Part shown: positions 9,967-20,881 of the stretch, piece after piece
Layout of the letters: the number at the start of each line of letters is the position of its first letter
Position numbering within the stretch: the stretch's first letter is position 1
Translations under genes and position numbers: made by a program
Source of the DNA: Candolleomyces eurysporus
Taxonomy: Eukaryota > Basidiomycota > Agaricomycetes > Agaricales > Psathyrellaceae
Direction of reading: 5' to 3'
Assembly: GCA_027579435.1 (NCBI GenBank)
Contig: JANBPK010001340.1
Coordinates: forward strand, 1-22,372
Length of the DNA stretch: 22,372 nt
Notes under the pieces: generated by a model
The model's database searches: none
What the model saw: the letters and a program-made list of their open reading frames with translations, nothing else
Told to the model about the DNA's origin: nothing

Positions 9967-11659
9967 CCGCAGGAAGGAAAGGAGAAAAGCTTGATGCCTG
10001 CGTCTTTTTGTATGGAACTCGAATGGAATCAAGTCCCCCCGAATGAGGCGTGCATGGTTGACCAGATCTGATGTAAGGTGTATGTTCAAGCTATCCACCT
10101 GCCGAATATCGGTCAGTCCACCGATCTAAGTAATTGCAATAATCGAATAAACTATTCAGCTTATAAATATTTTGAAAGGAGTGTGAATTCGCCGTTGCCC
10201 GCGTGGCGAGGCGCCAGATACACGACGGAGCCTTCTTCTGTGAGATCTGGAAAACCTCCTCTATGCTTCAACTTGATCCGACTGTCACCACTTTTGCGAG
10301 CTCAGAAGGAAACACGTATTTTACCAGATTCTACCCCGCACTCGCGGCAGATCTGTAACCATTTCTGAAGCACATTTGCATCGGGATATATCCTCCCTTT
10401 TGGGGAAGCAGTGCTCGGCAAAGATCAATTTCGACTCCGCGGTAGATTGGCGCACGTGGAAACCCCGATATGTTTTTCTGTCTTCTCCTGCTGCTAAATG
10501 CTCAACATGAGGGAACGTGTAGAGTGGGGGAGAAAACAAGATGGTAAAGGACAGGGATGAGCCCCGTCTAAGCTGGCAACTGGTCGTTTACCTTTTTTAT
10601 CGACCTTGGCCAGGCTTCCAAAGAGTTTATTCCAACAATGGGACCGAAGTCCCCGATTCACCTGGCTCATACAGTGGTCGTTTAGATGAATTCTGACAGA
10701 TCTATGGTCTGCTGGCACTCCCACAAATTCCCGGTCGTAACAGAGCTCCCTTGGACGGTGCTGGTCTCCGAGTCTGGAGTTTGTTTGACGAGGCGAATAA
10801 CTTTGGCTTGTTCACCGGAGCTTCGTAATAAAATACAGCTACGGTGAGGATAGATAGCCTTTGCAATCGCGCCGAGAGCAAAGTTAAATTCAGAATCCAG
10901 CTCACGGGCAAGGAAATCACCAAGGTGGGACGATTGTCGGTACGTAAGGCTAAAGCAAGCACGGCGCCGCATGAGGGATGGGTGGAATGTTCCCGGAATC
11001 ACGATAGCTCACTATTCTCAAAGATTCGAAGCCTAGAGTTCTTTCTCACGCCGCAGTTACCGCCGGGAGCTAATATGGTGCATCTCCTTTCCTTCACGTC
11101 ACTGAATAGACGCCAATAGCGGGCAAGCAAAACCAGGTGCCCGAAGAAAGAGAGAAATGGGCAAGTGAACTTATTTTTAATCAGTCGCTCTCTGGTCGGC
11201 TTCACCAGCCGATTGGTTGGACGAGCAACAGTCATATACCGGACTCACCGGTTCTCTCAATTCTGGACTTCCTAATAGATAAGCATCAACCCTTCTGTAT
11301 CTCGTGCTGCAAATCTGAGACCTGCTTCGAGTATGGCATACCGAACTGTTTGAGGGAAAGATTCCATATCTGGTAACAATGAAGGTGACGGAGACAAAGA
11401 CCNGGTAGGAATATGGAAATGCGAAGAACAAATCTGTTGGCGCTGCTTTCCCCGCGAACCATGGAGAACACCGAAAGGTTCTTTCCAACAAGACCGAAAG
11501 GCCTCGTTGCCCCTGTTTTNGGGGGCCAACACTAGATTTCAGTGCGTCCGTTTCAATCTCTCTTTCTCTTGATCTGATTCTCGTCGACATCATCTCCGTC
11601 AGCGAAGTACCGCGGACAACGCAGCTTGACCAGCACTTCTAGGGCCAACTGTAATCATG
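9967..11659. other. Long region without a recognised gene
   Basis: The first few hundred bases should hold the promoter of the minus-strand Zn2Cys6 gene. The rest has open frames of 60-140 codons on both strands that overlap and match nothing I know, including 10682-11002 and 11177-11593 on the minus strand and 10844-11119 on the plus strand. Two N bases occur at 11403 and 11520. I see no tRNA, no long repeat and no transposon ends. Confidence 0.5.
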
Positions 11660-12138
11660 CAAAAATGTAAGTGAGGGCGAGGCGAGCAAATTTGGTAAGC
11701 TTAAACAGTCCTTGAGCTTCCCATCCCTTGAGCTGGCTCACACTTCAAGCACTGGATGTTGAACCCCGGAAGACTATCAACGTTGGAGATTGGCCGAGAG
11801 ATTAAGACTGCGCTCAAACTTGAACGCCGGAAGGTTGTCGCCCTGCTCAGTTACGTTGACTCTGTTGTCGTCAAGGTGCATTTTGGCTCAGACTGAGAAG
11901 TGTTCGTTCCTCACCAGCCCTAACTTTACTAACTTGACTCAAGGGTCTCTTTCGGTGCTACGCTGACTTCTTTCGACGCTCAGAGTGAACCTGTGCATGT
12001 GGCCGTCGTATCCCCGGTGAGCGAGGACCCACCCACTCACTCCATATGATTCTTTTCATTTAAGCTGTATCGTAGTCCGAGGGGTCCGAGCTTGGGGGCC
12101 ATCGAAAGATACATTACGGCCACGTCGGGCCTCGACTA
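11660..12138 (+). CDS. Possible spliced small gene, product unknown
   Basis: Several textbook splice signals line up on the plus strand: a donor GTAAGTGAG at 11668, a perfect branch site TACTAAC followed by a CAAG acceptor at 11928-11942, a branch-like CGCTGAC with a CTCAG acceptor ending at 11982, a donor GTGAGC at about 12016, and an acceptor TTTCATTTAAG before 12064. Between them are short protein-like frames, for example one beginning MLNPGRLSTLEIGRE at 11755 and one ending AIERYITATSGLD before a TAG at about 12136. I could not build a single model that uses all signals in phase, and I recognise no family. The region may also be a spliced non-coding transcript. Confidence 0.3.
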
Positions 12139-13770
12139 GCGCAATCGACAGGCAGGTGACATTAACTTTCATGTACCTATGACCGTCAGCCCTGGTGACA
12201 CCACCTGATAGAAAGGAATAATGAATCACTAGCGTCGTTGGATCGCTCATCCAGGTTCGCTATCCTATGCTGCACTGGATATCTTTCTGTTATCCATGGT
12301 CGGTGCTCCTCGAGGTTTACTGTTGGTTCAACTCCTGAGTTTCAAACTCGCACTGACATTACGTATTATGTAAGACACGCGCCCACTATTGCTCGTCTGG
12401 CCTCGTCGACAGGCGGAATCTGTGTCCACAGGCGACCTGACCTCAACGTAGGATGTCGAAGTCGAATGATTGGTTTGGAAAAGGTCTGTAGCACACGCCT
12501 TTAAGCAAGTGTTGTGAAAATCCTCGCTGCCTCGGCCTCCCTGTAATCGGGAAGTATGAGACGCTTGTTTCACTAAACCTTCGCATAAGACACGCAAAGT
12601 CAGGTATATGTACCAAAACTTAATATATACAGTGACAGTAAATCAATATGTTCTCCCTAAGGCTGTCCTGGCTCATGCTCCCTTGGAGGAAGCTTTGCCA
12701 TTCGACAAGCATTGTGCGTGATGCGGGTCGCGAAAAAGGGCTGCACCGAAGATTAGATTAGCTCGGTGATTATCAACACAATCTCATCCAGTATCCGTTC
12801 ACTACCCTGCCAGCTCCTGGAGCCGAACTTCGTGTGGATTTTTATCTGGAAAGGTGCGAAGTTCATCAACAGGAAGCGAGTATCCAGTGAGCCCTATGAA
12901 AAAATGGCATTTAATCCAAATAAGGGTAGCCCCGTCAACGTCCCAACCGACGAGCATCATCTGTGTGCGCACGAGACTGAACGCATAAGAACGAGACAAA
13001 ATATCGAATCTTCCCTCCTCTTCCTCCTCTTCTCTTTCCTTCCTTTTTGGAATTTTATTTATTTTACATTTATTTGTAATTCTTCCCACTAGCACCAGTA
13101 TCGAGGCCCCAGTCCATCAGGAAACCAACAAAACGCATTCGTTCTTTCGCGCTTTTCCTGGCCATTCCCCCGCTAAATTTGGCCTGGCTTTTTGCTAAAA
13201 TTGACGTGGACTTATCAGCTTTTGACTTCCAGCATTTATTTAACCTTTTCTAGCTTGACAGGGTGTATAGAAAGTAGGTTTACTGATGTAGGATCCTAAA
13301 CTGGCCATCTCTCCTTTGTTTCTACTCTCATCATGCGTGCACTACATGCCACAACTTTAGTACGCCTTCGCTCCATGAGCACTATAAGGTACTCTCGCTA
13401 CGTTCTGCACCTTTCTTAGTAGAATGACCAGTCAGGCACTACGTTCCGGGTGGATCCCTTGCACGGCTGTCTGGGTTTCACGTAGGTGAGCAGTGATCAA
13501 TATCAGTATCGTTTATCACCATCGCACACTGTCAGTGTCGGCTTAAAATAGCCGTTTCCCCACACTGCCGCTTTGCTTGCCTTCAGAATTGCAAGGAGCT
13601 CCTTCGTTCTCTGGAGGCTGCACACAGGCGTTCCTTGTCGCGATGTCTCATGGAACTCTCTTGAATGCCCGATAAGGCTACCTGCTTTCCGGGCTAGAAG
13701 AGACAAGGAGATCTCAATCAATACCACTGGGCGACGTATCTCCGTTTTAACCCTCGAGGTTACCGAGCTT
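12139..13770. other. Intergenic region without a recognised gene
   Basis: No credible coding sequence was found. There is a pyrimidine tract (CCTCCTCTTCCTCCTCTTC) at about 13014-13033, followed by an AT-rich stretch to about 13085. The right part should contain the promoter of the GMC oxidoreductase gene. Confidence 0.5.
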
Positions 13771-13778
13771 TATTTAAG
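13771..13778 (+). promoter_or_regulatory. Candidate TATA box of the GMC gene
   Basis: TATTTAAG lies 61 nt upstream of the chosen start codon. A pyrimidine-rich stretch (TCTCTCCCCGGTTCCCTC) sits between it and the ATG, where fungal transcription start sites often fall. Assigned from position and sequence only. Confidence 0.4.
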
Positions 13779-13831
13779 ACCGGTTTGACGGTGACGTGCT
13801 ACAGTTTCAGTCTCTCCCCGGTTCCCTCATC

Positions 13832-16295
13832 ATGCCTTCTCTAGGCACTTTCATTCTTTTATCACTTTCGTTCTTTAACATTGCTCTTGCAGCGCCCAAG
13901 TTGCAGAAGCGCGGCGTCACCACGTCACCCACTTCAGTCAATGGCAAAACATATGATTATATCGTCGTTGGCGGTGGTTTGACTGGCATAACGGTCGCAG
14001 CCAGGTTGGCCGAGAATCCCTCAGTCACCGTCCTTGTCATCGAAGCCGGAGGAGATGACAGGAACGACCCTCGAGTTTACGACATTTACAGATACGGCGA
14101 AGCCTTTGGTTCCGAGCTCATGTGGAACTGGCCAACGGACCAAGGAAGGGGAATGATTGGTGGCAAAACCCTCGGTGGTGGTAGTACGTGTTTCACTCAT
14201 ACTAATCTGACGTAGCAATGTCCTTCTCATCTGGTATTAGCTTCGATCAACGGTGCAGCTTTTACTCGTGGTCTGAACGCTCAATACGACGCCTGGTCGA
14301 ATCTCCTCGAACCCTCTGAGGCAAGCGTCGGTTGGAATTGGCAGGGCATATGGAATTACATGAAGAAGGTTTGATCTAGCTCACTTCAACCTTCTCCGGC
14401 TTCTGAATCTTTCTTCTGTAGTCTGAATCCTTCTCGCCGCCAAACAGTGACCAGGCTGCAAAAGGCGCACAGTACATCTCCAGTTATCATGGCTATGACG
14501 GGCCAGTTCAGGTCACTAATCCCAATCAAATGTACGGAGGGCCTCAACAAGGCGCGTTCATCAACACGATGGTGAACTTGACTGGAATCAATCATTACAA
14601 GGACCTCAACGGTGGAACGCCCAATTGCGTATCCATCACACCATTGGTCAGTCCATGCATTCGCCTTTCCATCTCGATCCTGACATCTACCACTTAGACA
14701 ATTAACTGGCGTGATAGTGACCATAGATCTTCTTCGGTCATGGCGTACCTGACCCCTTCCGAGAGTCAAAGGACAAACTGGATTACTCTGACCAGGCACC
14801 TCGTGAGTCTCCACTTCGAATTGACTCAACCGGTATTGACGTTTATCTGTAGGTGACTAAAATTAATTGGTCAAACTCTTCTGGACTTCCATTGACTGCC
14901 ACTGGCGTCAACTTTGCCCCTGCGAGTGGCGGTACAACCAGGTACACCGCTCACGCGAGGCGAGAAGTAATTCTCGCTGCTGGTGCAATTCAGGTCCGTC
15001 TTTCCGCCTCTTACGTTCCTACTTACACTCCTAACGCTAAGTCAAATGCAGACACCCCAACTGTTGCAACTTTCTGGGATCGGCGATTCTGCGGTTCTTA
15101 GTCCCCTCGGGGTTCCTGTCCGTATTGATCTAAAGACTGTTGGAAAGAATCTTCAGGAACAGGTTTGCATCTCTTGTCGCGATTACCCTCTTTAAGTTGA
15201 ACCTCTAATCAATTGAGCCTAGACGATGAGCCAGCTTGGCGCAGGTGGAAACGGTTTTAACCCCGGTGGACGAGGACCCTCAAACGTTATCGCATACCCT
15301 AACCTGTACCAGCTTTTCGGCTCGCAAGCTAGCACCCAGGTCAATCGTATTCGATCGTCGCTAGCGTCATGGGCAGCCACGGAAGCCACTACCTCGGGGT
15401 TATCAGCTTCAGCGCTTCAGCAGATATTCCAAATCCAAGCTGATTTGATCATCAACAATAACGGTATATTTCTTTTCATCTCGGCGAAGATGCGAGGCTC
15501 ACTGAAGTCATTAGCTCCCCTTGCTGAGTTGTTCTTCAACTATGGGTACCCAGTGTACGTCGAGCTTACTGTCAGATTTCGCACAGAACTATGTATAACT
15601 CTTTCTCCGCAGTACTTCGGGTTTGGGCATCCAGATGTGGAATCTGCTTCCTTTCAGTCGTGGAAACGTGAAGATCAGAGTGAGCCGTCTTTCGAGTTGC
15701 TGTCCCTCCGGTTTCTTAGATTCTTACTCGGAATGAAGACGACCGACCCATTCATGAAGCCCACTGTCAACGTCAATTACTTCAGAACCGACTTCGATCT
15801 GGACGTTCAAGTTGCCGCGTCACGTCTCTCTCGACGTGTCCTTACCAGCCCCCCCAATGAGGTATGTCGCCATTTTCATCGAACAGAGTGCTAGGGCATT
15901 GACCTCTCCCTCTCCCTATCAGTTCGCTTTCGACTGGCGAAACTATCCCTGGAAATGCCGTTCCCGACAATGCTAATCGTGGAAGCGACCAGGACTGGAA
16001 GAACTGGATCCGGGCTAACTTCAACGCTGTTTCTCATCCAGTCGGGACTTGTGCGATGATGCGACGCAATCTCGGTGGTAAGAGACTCATCGTTCATTCT
16101 GTGGTCGTTGGCTTCCATTTGACGCCGTTTTCTCCGATAGGTGTGGTCAACGCTCAGCTGAAAGTGTACGATACCGCCAATTTGCGCATTGTCGACGCTT
16201 CGGTTATGCCCACGCAAGTCAGCGCCCACCTGATGTCGACGTTGTATGGCATCTCTGAGAAGGCTGCGGACCTCATCAAGGCTTCGTGGCCTTGA
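13832..16295 (+). CDS. Secreted GMC oxidoreductase (AA3, glucose oxidase/dehydrogenase-like)
   Basis: Twelve exons: 13832-14183, 14241-14368, 14422-14646, 14698-14802, 14853-14993, 15052-15162, 15223-15463, 15515-15554, 15613-15679, 15739-15861, 15923-16077, 16141-16295; about 613 aa. Residues 1-20 are a signal peptide (..FFNIALA), followed by a KR site. The FAD-binding Rossmann motif is VVGGGLTG (45-52) with IEAGG about 20 residues on. GMC signature 1 is GGKTLGGGTSING and signature 2 is GAIQTPQLLQLSGIG (about 314-328). The C-terminal domain has the active-site pair His549 (SHPVGTC) and His592 (QVSAHL), 43 residues apart as in glucose oxidase. The enzyme should oxidise an alcohol or sugar outside the cell, passing electrons to oxygen or another acceptor; the substrate is not fixed by sequence. 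One extra C in a C7 run (15849-15855) shifts the frame; with six C the exons join in phase. Confidence 0.88.
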
Positions 16296-16502
16296 ACGTT
16301 GTTTGGAAACTCCTGGGACATTCAATGCCCGAGTCTGTCGTTCTTTATCTCTGGACTTTAGTTAACCCCCACATTCGCTTTCTCGAATGTTCGTTAACCC
16401 GGACATATTATGGACTTTTATGCTTCGTTGTTCTGTTGTAAGGACTAACCAATCCCTGTATGTATGTACACGGAGTAATTCAGAGGGAAACGAAATCTTG
16501 TC

Positions 16503-16575
16503 GGTTCAATGGTCTAGTGGTTATGATTTCTGTCTTACACACAGAAGGTCTCCAGTTCGAACCTGGATTGAACCA
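16503..16575 (+). tRNA. tRNA-Val (anticodon UAC)
   Basis: A complete 73-nt cloverleaf. The acceptor stem GGTTCAA (16503-16509) pairs with TTGAACC (16568-16574), followed by discriminator A. The anticodon stem TCTGT/ACAGA encloses the loop CTTACAC, giving anticodon TAC at 16536-16538. The T arm is CCAG-TTCGAAC-CTGG, which also forms the internal B box, and GGTCTAGTGG is the A box. There is no intron. CCA is not encoded, as expected for a nuclear eukaryotic tRNA. Confidence 0.96.
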
Positions 16576-16576
16576 C

Positions 16577-16581
16577 TTTTT
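16577..16581 (+). terminator. RNA polymerase III terminator of the tRNA gene
   Basis: Five T residues begin two bases after the end of the tRNA, the normal position and form of a Pol III stop signal. Confidence 0.85.
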
Positions 16582-18769
16582 GCTCAATGACGCTGTGGTT
16601 TGCTCTCAGTTTCCGCACGACCTCAAAGTCAACATACTCCGCTTGAGTCTTGTATCCTATCTCAACCTAGATACCGCAATTTCACCGCTGCCTGAGTACC
16701 ATTTTATGCACCTTCCCAATCCCATTGTTTTAGGCGTCGAGCTACTCAAAGACAGCTTGTCTTTGTAGAATATCCTCCTGCTCGGGCTCGCGTTGGACCC
16801 TCTCTAGAGAGAATTGCCGAGCGATGCTTCCCCGACACCGGACTCCCTGGGTAGGACATCTACCCAAACGTCGTCCCCCGGTTTGTCCAAAATTTCAGAC
16901 CAAGTATGCGGAATGCTGTTGGTTGTGCATAGCCCATAGCCCATCCTGGGTCACGCCGGCTTATCTTCCGAAGAGGGAAATATTTTCCATGTCACGAATC
17001 CGCTTACGGGTTTCGGACTTGAAAGGCCCCGTCTTTCTTCCAGCAATCACCCACTGGACGTTGATAATGCTTGATTTCTAGGCTTGTAGTGCTGTCCGGA
17101 ACAATCCAACGAAAATTGCAACACACATTCCCCGAGTCAGAAGCTGTTCGAGGAATGGTGGATCACGTCGGAAAAGACATAGTTCAGTCAATCTTAGTCT
17201 CCAACATCACACGAGTGCTATTACTCTAGAGCTGTCAAGAAGCCATCCTCCTCCTCTGCCCGTTTTCACATCTGCATATCGTCCTTTCAGGTCTTTTAAG
17301 ATCTCGATTTTTCATGAGACCACATCGGTCCGCTTGAATCAAAATAGAAAAGACCTTCTCCCGAAGCCTGAACGTTTTCAGGAAGCTCCGCGACAATCTC
17401 ACCTTCGAGTTAGGATTTGAATCGACATTCGACCCTTTACCGTTACCTACTGAATATGCGACTCATACATGTGTGGAAAGATCAAGATGCGGAGCCTCTG
17501 TTGCCCCATGAACTCTGGGAGATGCTGAAAGCAGATAGCTTTTGAATAGAGCATGTTATCGCGCTGTTGTCGAGCCTCTGACGACTGATTCGCCACACCC
17601 GACGTCGCGAGGCCTCACGTTCACTGTTACGTTTATCAATTCGATTTCTGTCGTAAATCACTAGAAATTCAGTTCGTTCGTGTAACTTCCCAATGCCTCG
17701 ATCGCTAGTCTTGTGGCGCGCTAGAAGCATAAACCCTGAAAGATTTAAAAGTTCCCTCTGGGGTATTCTCCAATCGTGTCAGCTTCTTCACAGGGTTAGC
17801 CAGGGCTACGATAACTTAGGAAAATTGAAAGGCTCTAATCTGGAAAGGTGATGACCGCTGCCGGTACCGGTATGTAGCAACTTAGGGTGTTGTCGGGTAA
17901 AAGTTGATTCGCGTCCAATCATAATGGAGGTCTTGGTTTTCAGTCTCCATCTCTTCGGCATCTATGCCTCATCCCCTCGTTTTGTTGACTGCTTACCCGA
18001 CAGAAGGTTCGTTACCTAAACGTATGTCGATAGTCAACATCCACTCCTTCGAAGCCTTGTTCTATTTCTCTTATCTCTAACGCAAACGCCAATTAACTAT
18101 GGTAACAATAATCGCAATTTGGCAGTATTTGATTTCCCCTTCAGTACTTGCTATCAGCGAGCGCGCAGCGGTCAATCTGGGCTAGAAGGAGTGGGGAAAT
18201 TCCAATGCGGTAACTGTCGTGCCGCCAGCCGTCGTTATGTCATTTTCTTCTGCATGCGCTACTTGGAACTCTCCGACAATCCGAGACCACCAGCTCACAC
18301 ACATGCACACAGCGGTCTCCAAGATAAGATGGCATCTCAGTTTGTCTCCAACAGTAGGCAGCTGGACCCAGCACGCCGTTCTGAGTTACAAGCTGTGGCT
18401 ACTAGATAGTTTTTCGTGCAAATCAAAAAGATGCCCTCGTTCCTTGATGGCTTGCCCGCTATCTGTGTCATGGGTTCAGTTGCCATTATCGATGCCTTCT
18501 CCATTTTCTGGATAGAATAGAAGTGTCAATTGAAGTGGGTTCAATGTTCCGGATTGATAGCTTCAAAAGGCTAAAATCATTCGAGAAGCACGTCCGCCCC
18601 GTAAATCCATTGTATTAAATAAAAAAATAAATTTAGGCCTAATGAAAGGGATTCTACGTTAGGTATCACAGTTGTCAAGTAAGGTATGCTGTGCCGAGTC
18701 TAGCGTCGTGTATTGGCAGGATGATCTAATGCAAATAACATTTATTTTTTTTTGGCTACGCATAGGCAA
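16582..18769. other. Long region without a recognised gene
   Basis: Open frames at 16824-17081 (plus), 17456-17545 (plus), 17482-17730 (minus) and 18119-18515 (plus) are short, overlap one another and match no family I know. A plus-strand ATG at 18099 starts a short hydrophobic frame (MVTIIAIWQYLISPSVLA), which resembles a signal peptide but ends after 28 codons without a clear donor. The right end (about 18600-18770) is AT-rich and probably contains the 3' untranslated region of the DUF6534 gene. Confidence 0.5.
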
Positions 18770-20881
18770 TTAAGCTTTCTCTGTAGATAATTGTGACGTA
18801 TCATCACTATCGTCTGCAGTCGGCCGAATAGCCTACTGGTCAAACAAGGAACATTCATAGTTAGTGGATGAAACAATGAAACAAGTTGAGGGATTGGAAC
18901 GCACCAGTGGAGTCTTTCGTTCGTTCCGGTCATTCAGAGCTTCTTGGGTAGTCTCAATACGAATCGCAATATCGTGCGGGGTCCTCTTCCCGTTGCTTGA
19001 CAATGCACTTCGTTGGGCAGACATCATCATATTGCTGCTGTCCTGCTGGGTATTCTGGTTGCTTCCCGAAAGGCCTTTTCTGGCATTGAGCGTCGCGATG
19101 AACGAATTGGTGTAGACTGGGATAATAAGATGTTACTTGTGGAACGGTGGGTAGCCATGCATGAACTTACACCGTCCAATGCAGAAGTAGAACGTTGCGT
19201 AGATCAGAGTGTTCGGCGAGACGACAAGCTGATGTAGGGTATCAGCTGAGTCGGACGATAAGTCGAACGAGAAATGATTACATACCGCCACCAATGACGC
19301 GATTGCGCAAGAACTAGAGGGGGAGTTAGCCAGGGAATACGCTCTAATCAGTCTTTGGCTTACGTAGTGAGCCTGGAGGGTATTAACAAATCAGCGACAA
19401 AGCTACAGGCAAAACAATAGTTACTTACATGCCAGTATTGACGACGAAAATCATTAGCTTGTTGATAATGTTATCAGACCTTAACAAAGAAGTGAGAAAG
19501 GGGTCTCCGAACGGTACACAGAACCTGACCTCTTGAATCCTGTGCGAGAGTTGTGCAACATCCAGCAGAGACTGGCAGCAATCAGTACGTCCACAGCACA
19601 GGAGAGGGCGTTGATGGTGATCGTGAGTGGCTGAATGATATCGAGGTCAGGCGTAGGACAGAAACACGCGAAGCAGACATACATTGATTGTTAGCAGCTC
19701 CCGATAAGTCTCGAATCGCATCCTAAATGATTGTTAATAAATGCGGATGGTAATAGATGAGGAATCTAGAACATACGAGAGGATAACCCATACTGATTGA
19801 AAACGCCAAGTCGATTAGTACGCTAACATAAGAAGTGTCAGATTTCGTACCTGTCCCGCAACCTTCGCATCATGTCAGAGTTGACCGCATGATAAAAAGC
19901 CTGAAATGCGCTCACCAGCTGTAGCTAGGATCAACAAGAGAATAAGACCGGCGAGGAAGTAATTCTTCTTGCTCACTGACGAAGCATCGGTGACTTATTC
20001 AACGGAAGTAGAGACGGGAGACTCACACTGCCACACACGATAGGTGTAGTACCTGGAAAATTATGGAATCAGTTTCAAGGACGAGAGAAAGTACCGGTAA
20101 TCATACGTTTGTACCATGGCACCATTCAGCCCCTATTGTCGGCACATGCTTAGCATTACGGTAAGGCCGAATCGCACGCGTTGAAACTTACAGTCAGCAA
20201 GGCTTCCATCTTGTGTTCAGAGCTCAGGTGAGTTCTTGTCGCCAGGGAGAAGGAAGTGGGAAACATACGAGGACGGACCTATCGAAGAAATTGAGTAAGC
20301 GTCGCTGAGGCAGAGGCAGGTTTGTTCGACTCACCAAACGAGCTGCTGCAGTGCATCTTCCTTTCTGCAGGGCCATTCAGAGCTGAGCAAATCAAATTCC
20401 GGTACAGAACATACCCGAAGTTCGTCACGAGATAATGGTACACTAGCAGGAGACTCAGTCTTCGCTTGGGTACGGCAACAGTGACAACCTACTGGAATGT
20501 GTGATCCAACTCAAATGAACGAAATCGAAAGTACAGGTGGTAAGCACCTAGCGATTACTGTGAGTAAACGCGACGGACGCCCCTAAAGGAAGTACGTACC
20601 ATGGCCTTGATAAGGAGAGGGTCTTTCGGTTGGCCTAAAAGGAAGGAGATAGATTTGTATTGGAGGGGTGCTGGAGGTGTCGAAAATGAAAGAACGCACT
20701 CATGAAGTAGAAGAACGCTTGGACCAGACAAATGCCGTGGAGGACACCGCTGACAATGACACCAATGAACATTGCCCCCATCCTACGGAATGCACCATTA
20801 GATTGTCCTGTAAGTCGCGAAATAAGTAAAGGGCACGCACGTATTGTCAAGCGCTGCTCCATAATCCAAGGTCGCGGACAT
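18770..20881 (-). CDS. DUF6534-family multi-pass membrane protein
   Basis: Twenty-one exons (minus): 20881-20841, 20782-20700, 20634-20600, 20547-20493, 20442-20415, 20364-20335, 20278-20269, 20209-20192, 20132-20107, 20052-20027, 19975-19916, 19862-19851, 19792-19777, 19722-19683, 19630-19530, 19479-19429, 19372-19364, 19313-19286, 19228-19171, 19116-18905, 18832-18770. They total 1002 nt and 333 aa, and every junction is in phase. The product follows the DUF6534 layout seen across Agaricomycetes: DNTMGAMFIGV at the start, YHYLVTNFG (73-81), VQTYYTYRVW (107-116), RTGFKRSDNIINKL (189-202), NTGMLT (208-213), and YTNSFIATLNAR near 244-255. I count about seven hydrophobic segments, then a polar Ser/Gln-rich tail. 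It should sit in a membrane. The family's function is unknown and I assign none. The 12- and 16-nt exons (19862-19851, 19792-19777) are the least certain. Confidence 0.82.

Noticed and set aside
9967..10098. Upstream ATG at 10098 as the start of the Zn2Cys6 protein
   Set aside because: The extra 44 residues are unlike the Pro/Ser-rich rest, and a pyrimidine-rich leader sits directly before the ATG at 9966. Kept as an alternative only.
15680..15719. Shorter 40-nt intron ending at TTTCTTAG before exon 10 of the GMC gene
   Set aside because: It puts the following exon in the wrong frame. The acceptor at 15738 keeps the family-like TTDPFMKPTVNVNY in frame.
17456..17545. Short plus-strand frame beginning MRLIHVW, considered as the start of a HET-like protein
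   Set aside because: It ends after 29 codons, and I found neither HET motifs nor a continuing exon.
18099..18515. Possible small secreted protein and overlapping ORFs
   Set aside because: The hydrophobic start ends after 28 codons with no clear donor, and the two longer frames overlap each other with no recognisable domain.
18600..18760. AT-rich stretch considered as a transposon end or replication origin
   Set aside because: No inverted repeats, target-site duplication or known motif; it fits the 3' untranslated region of the DUF6534 gene.
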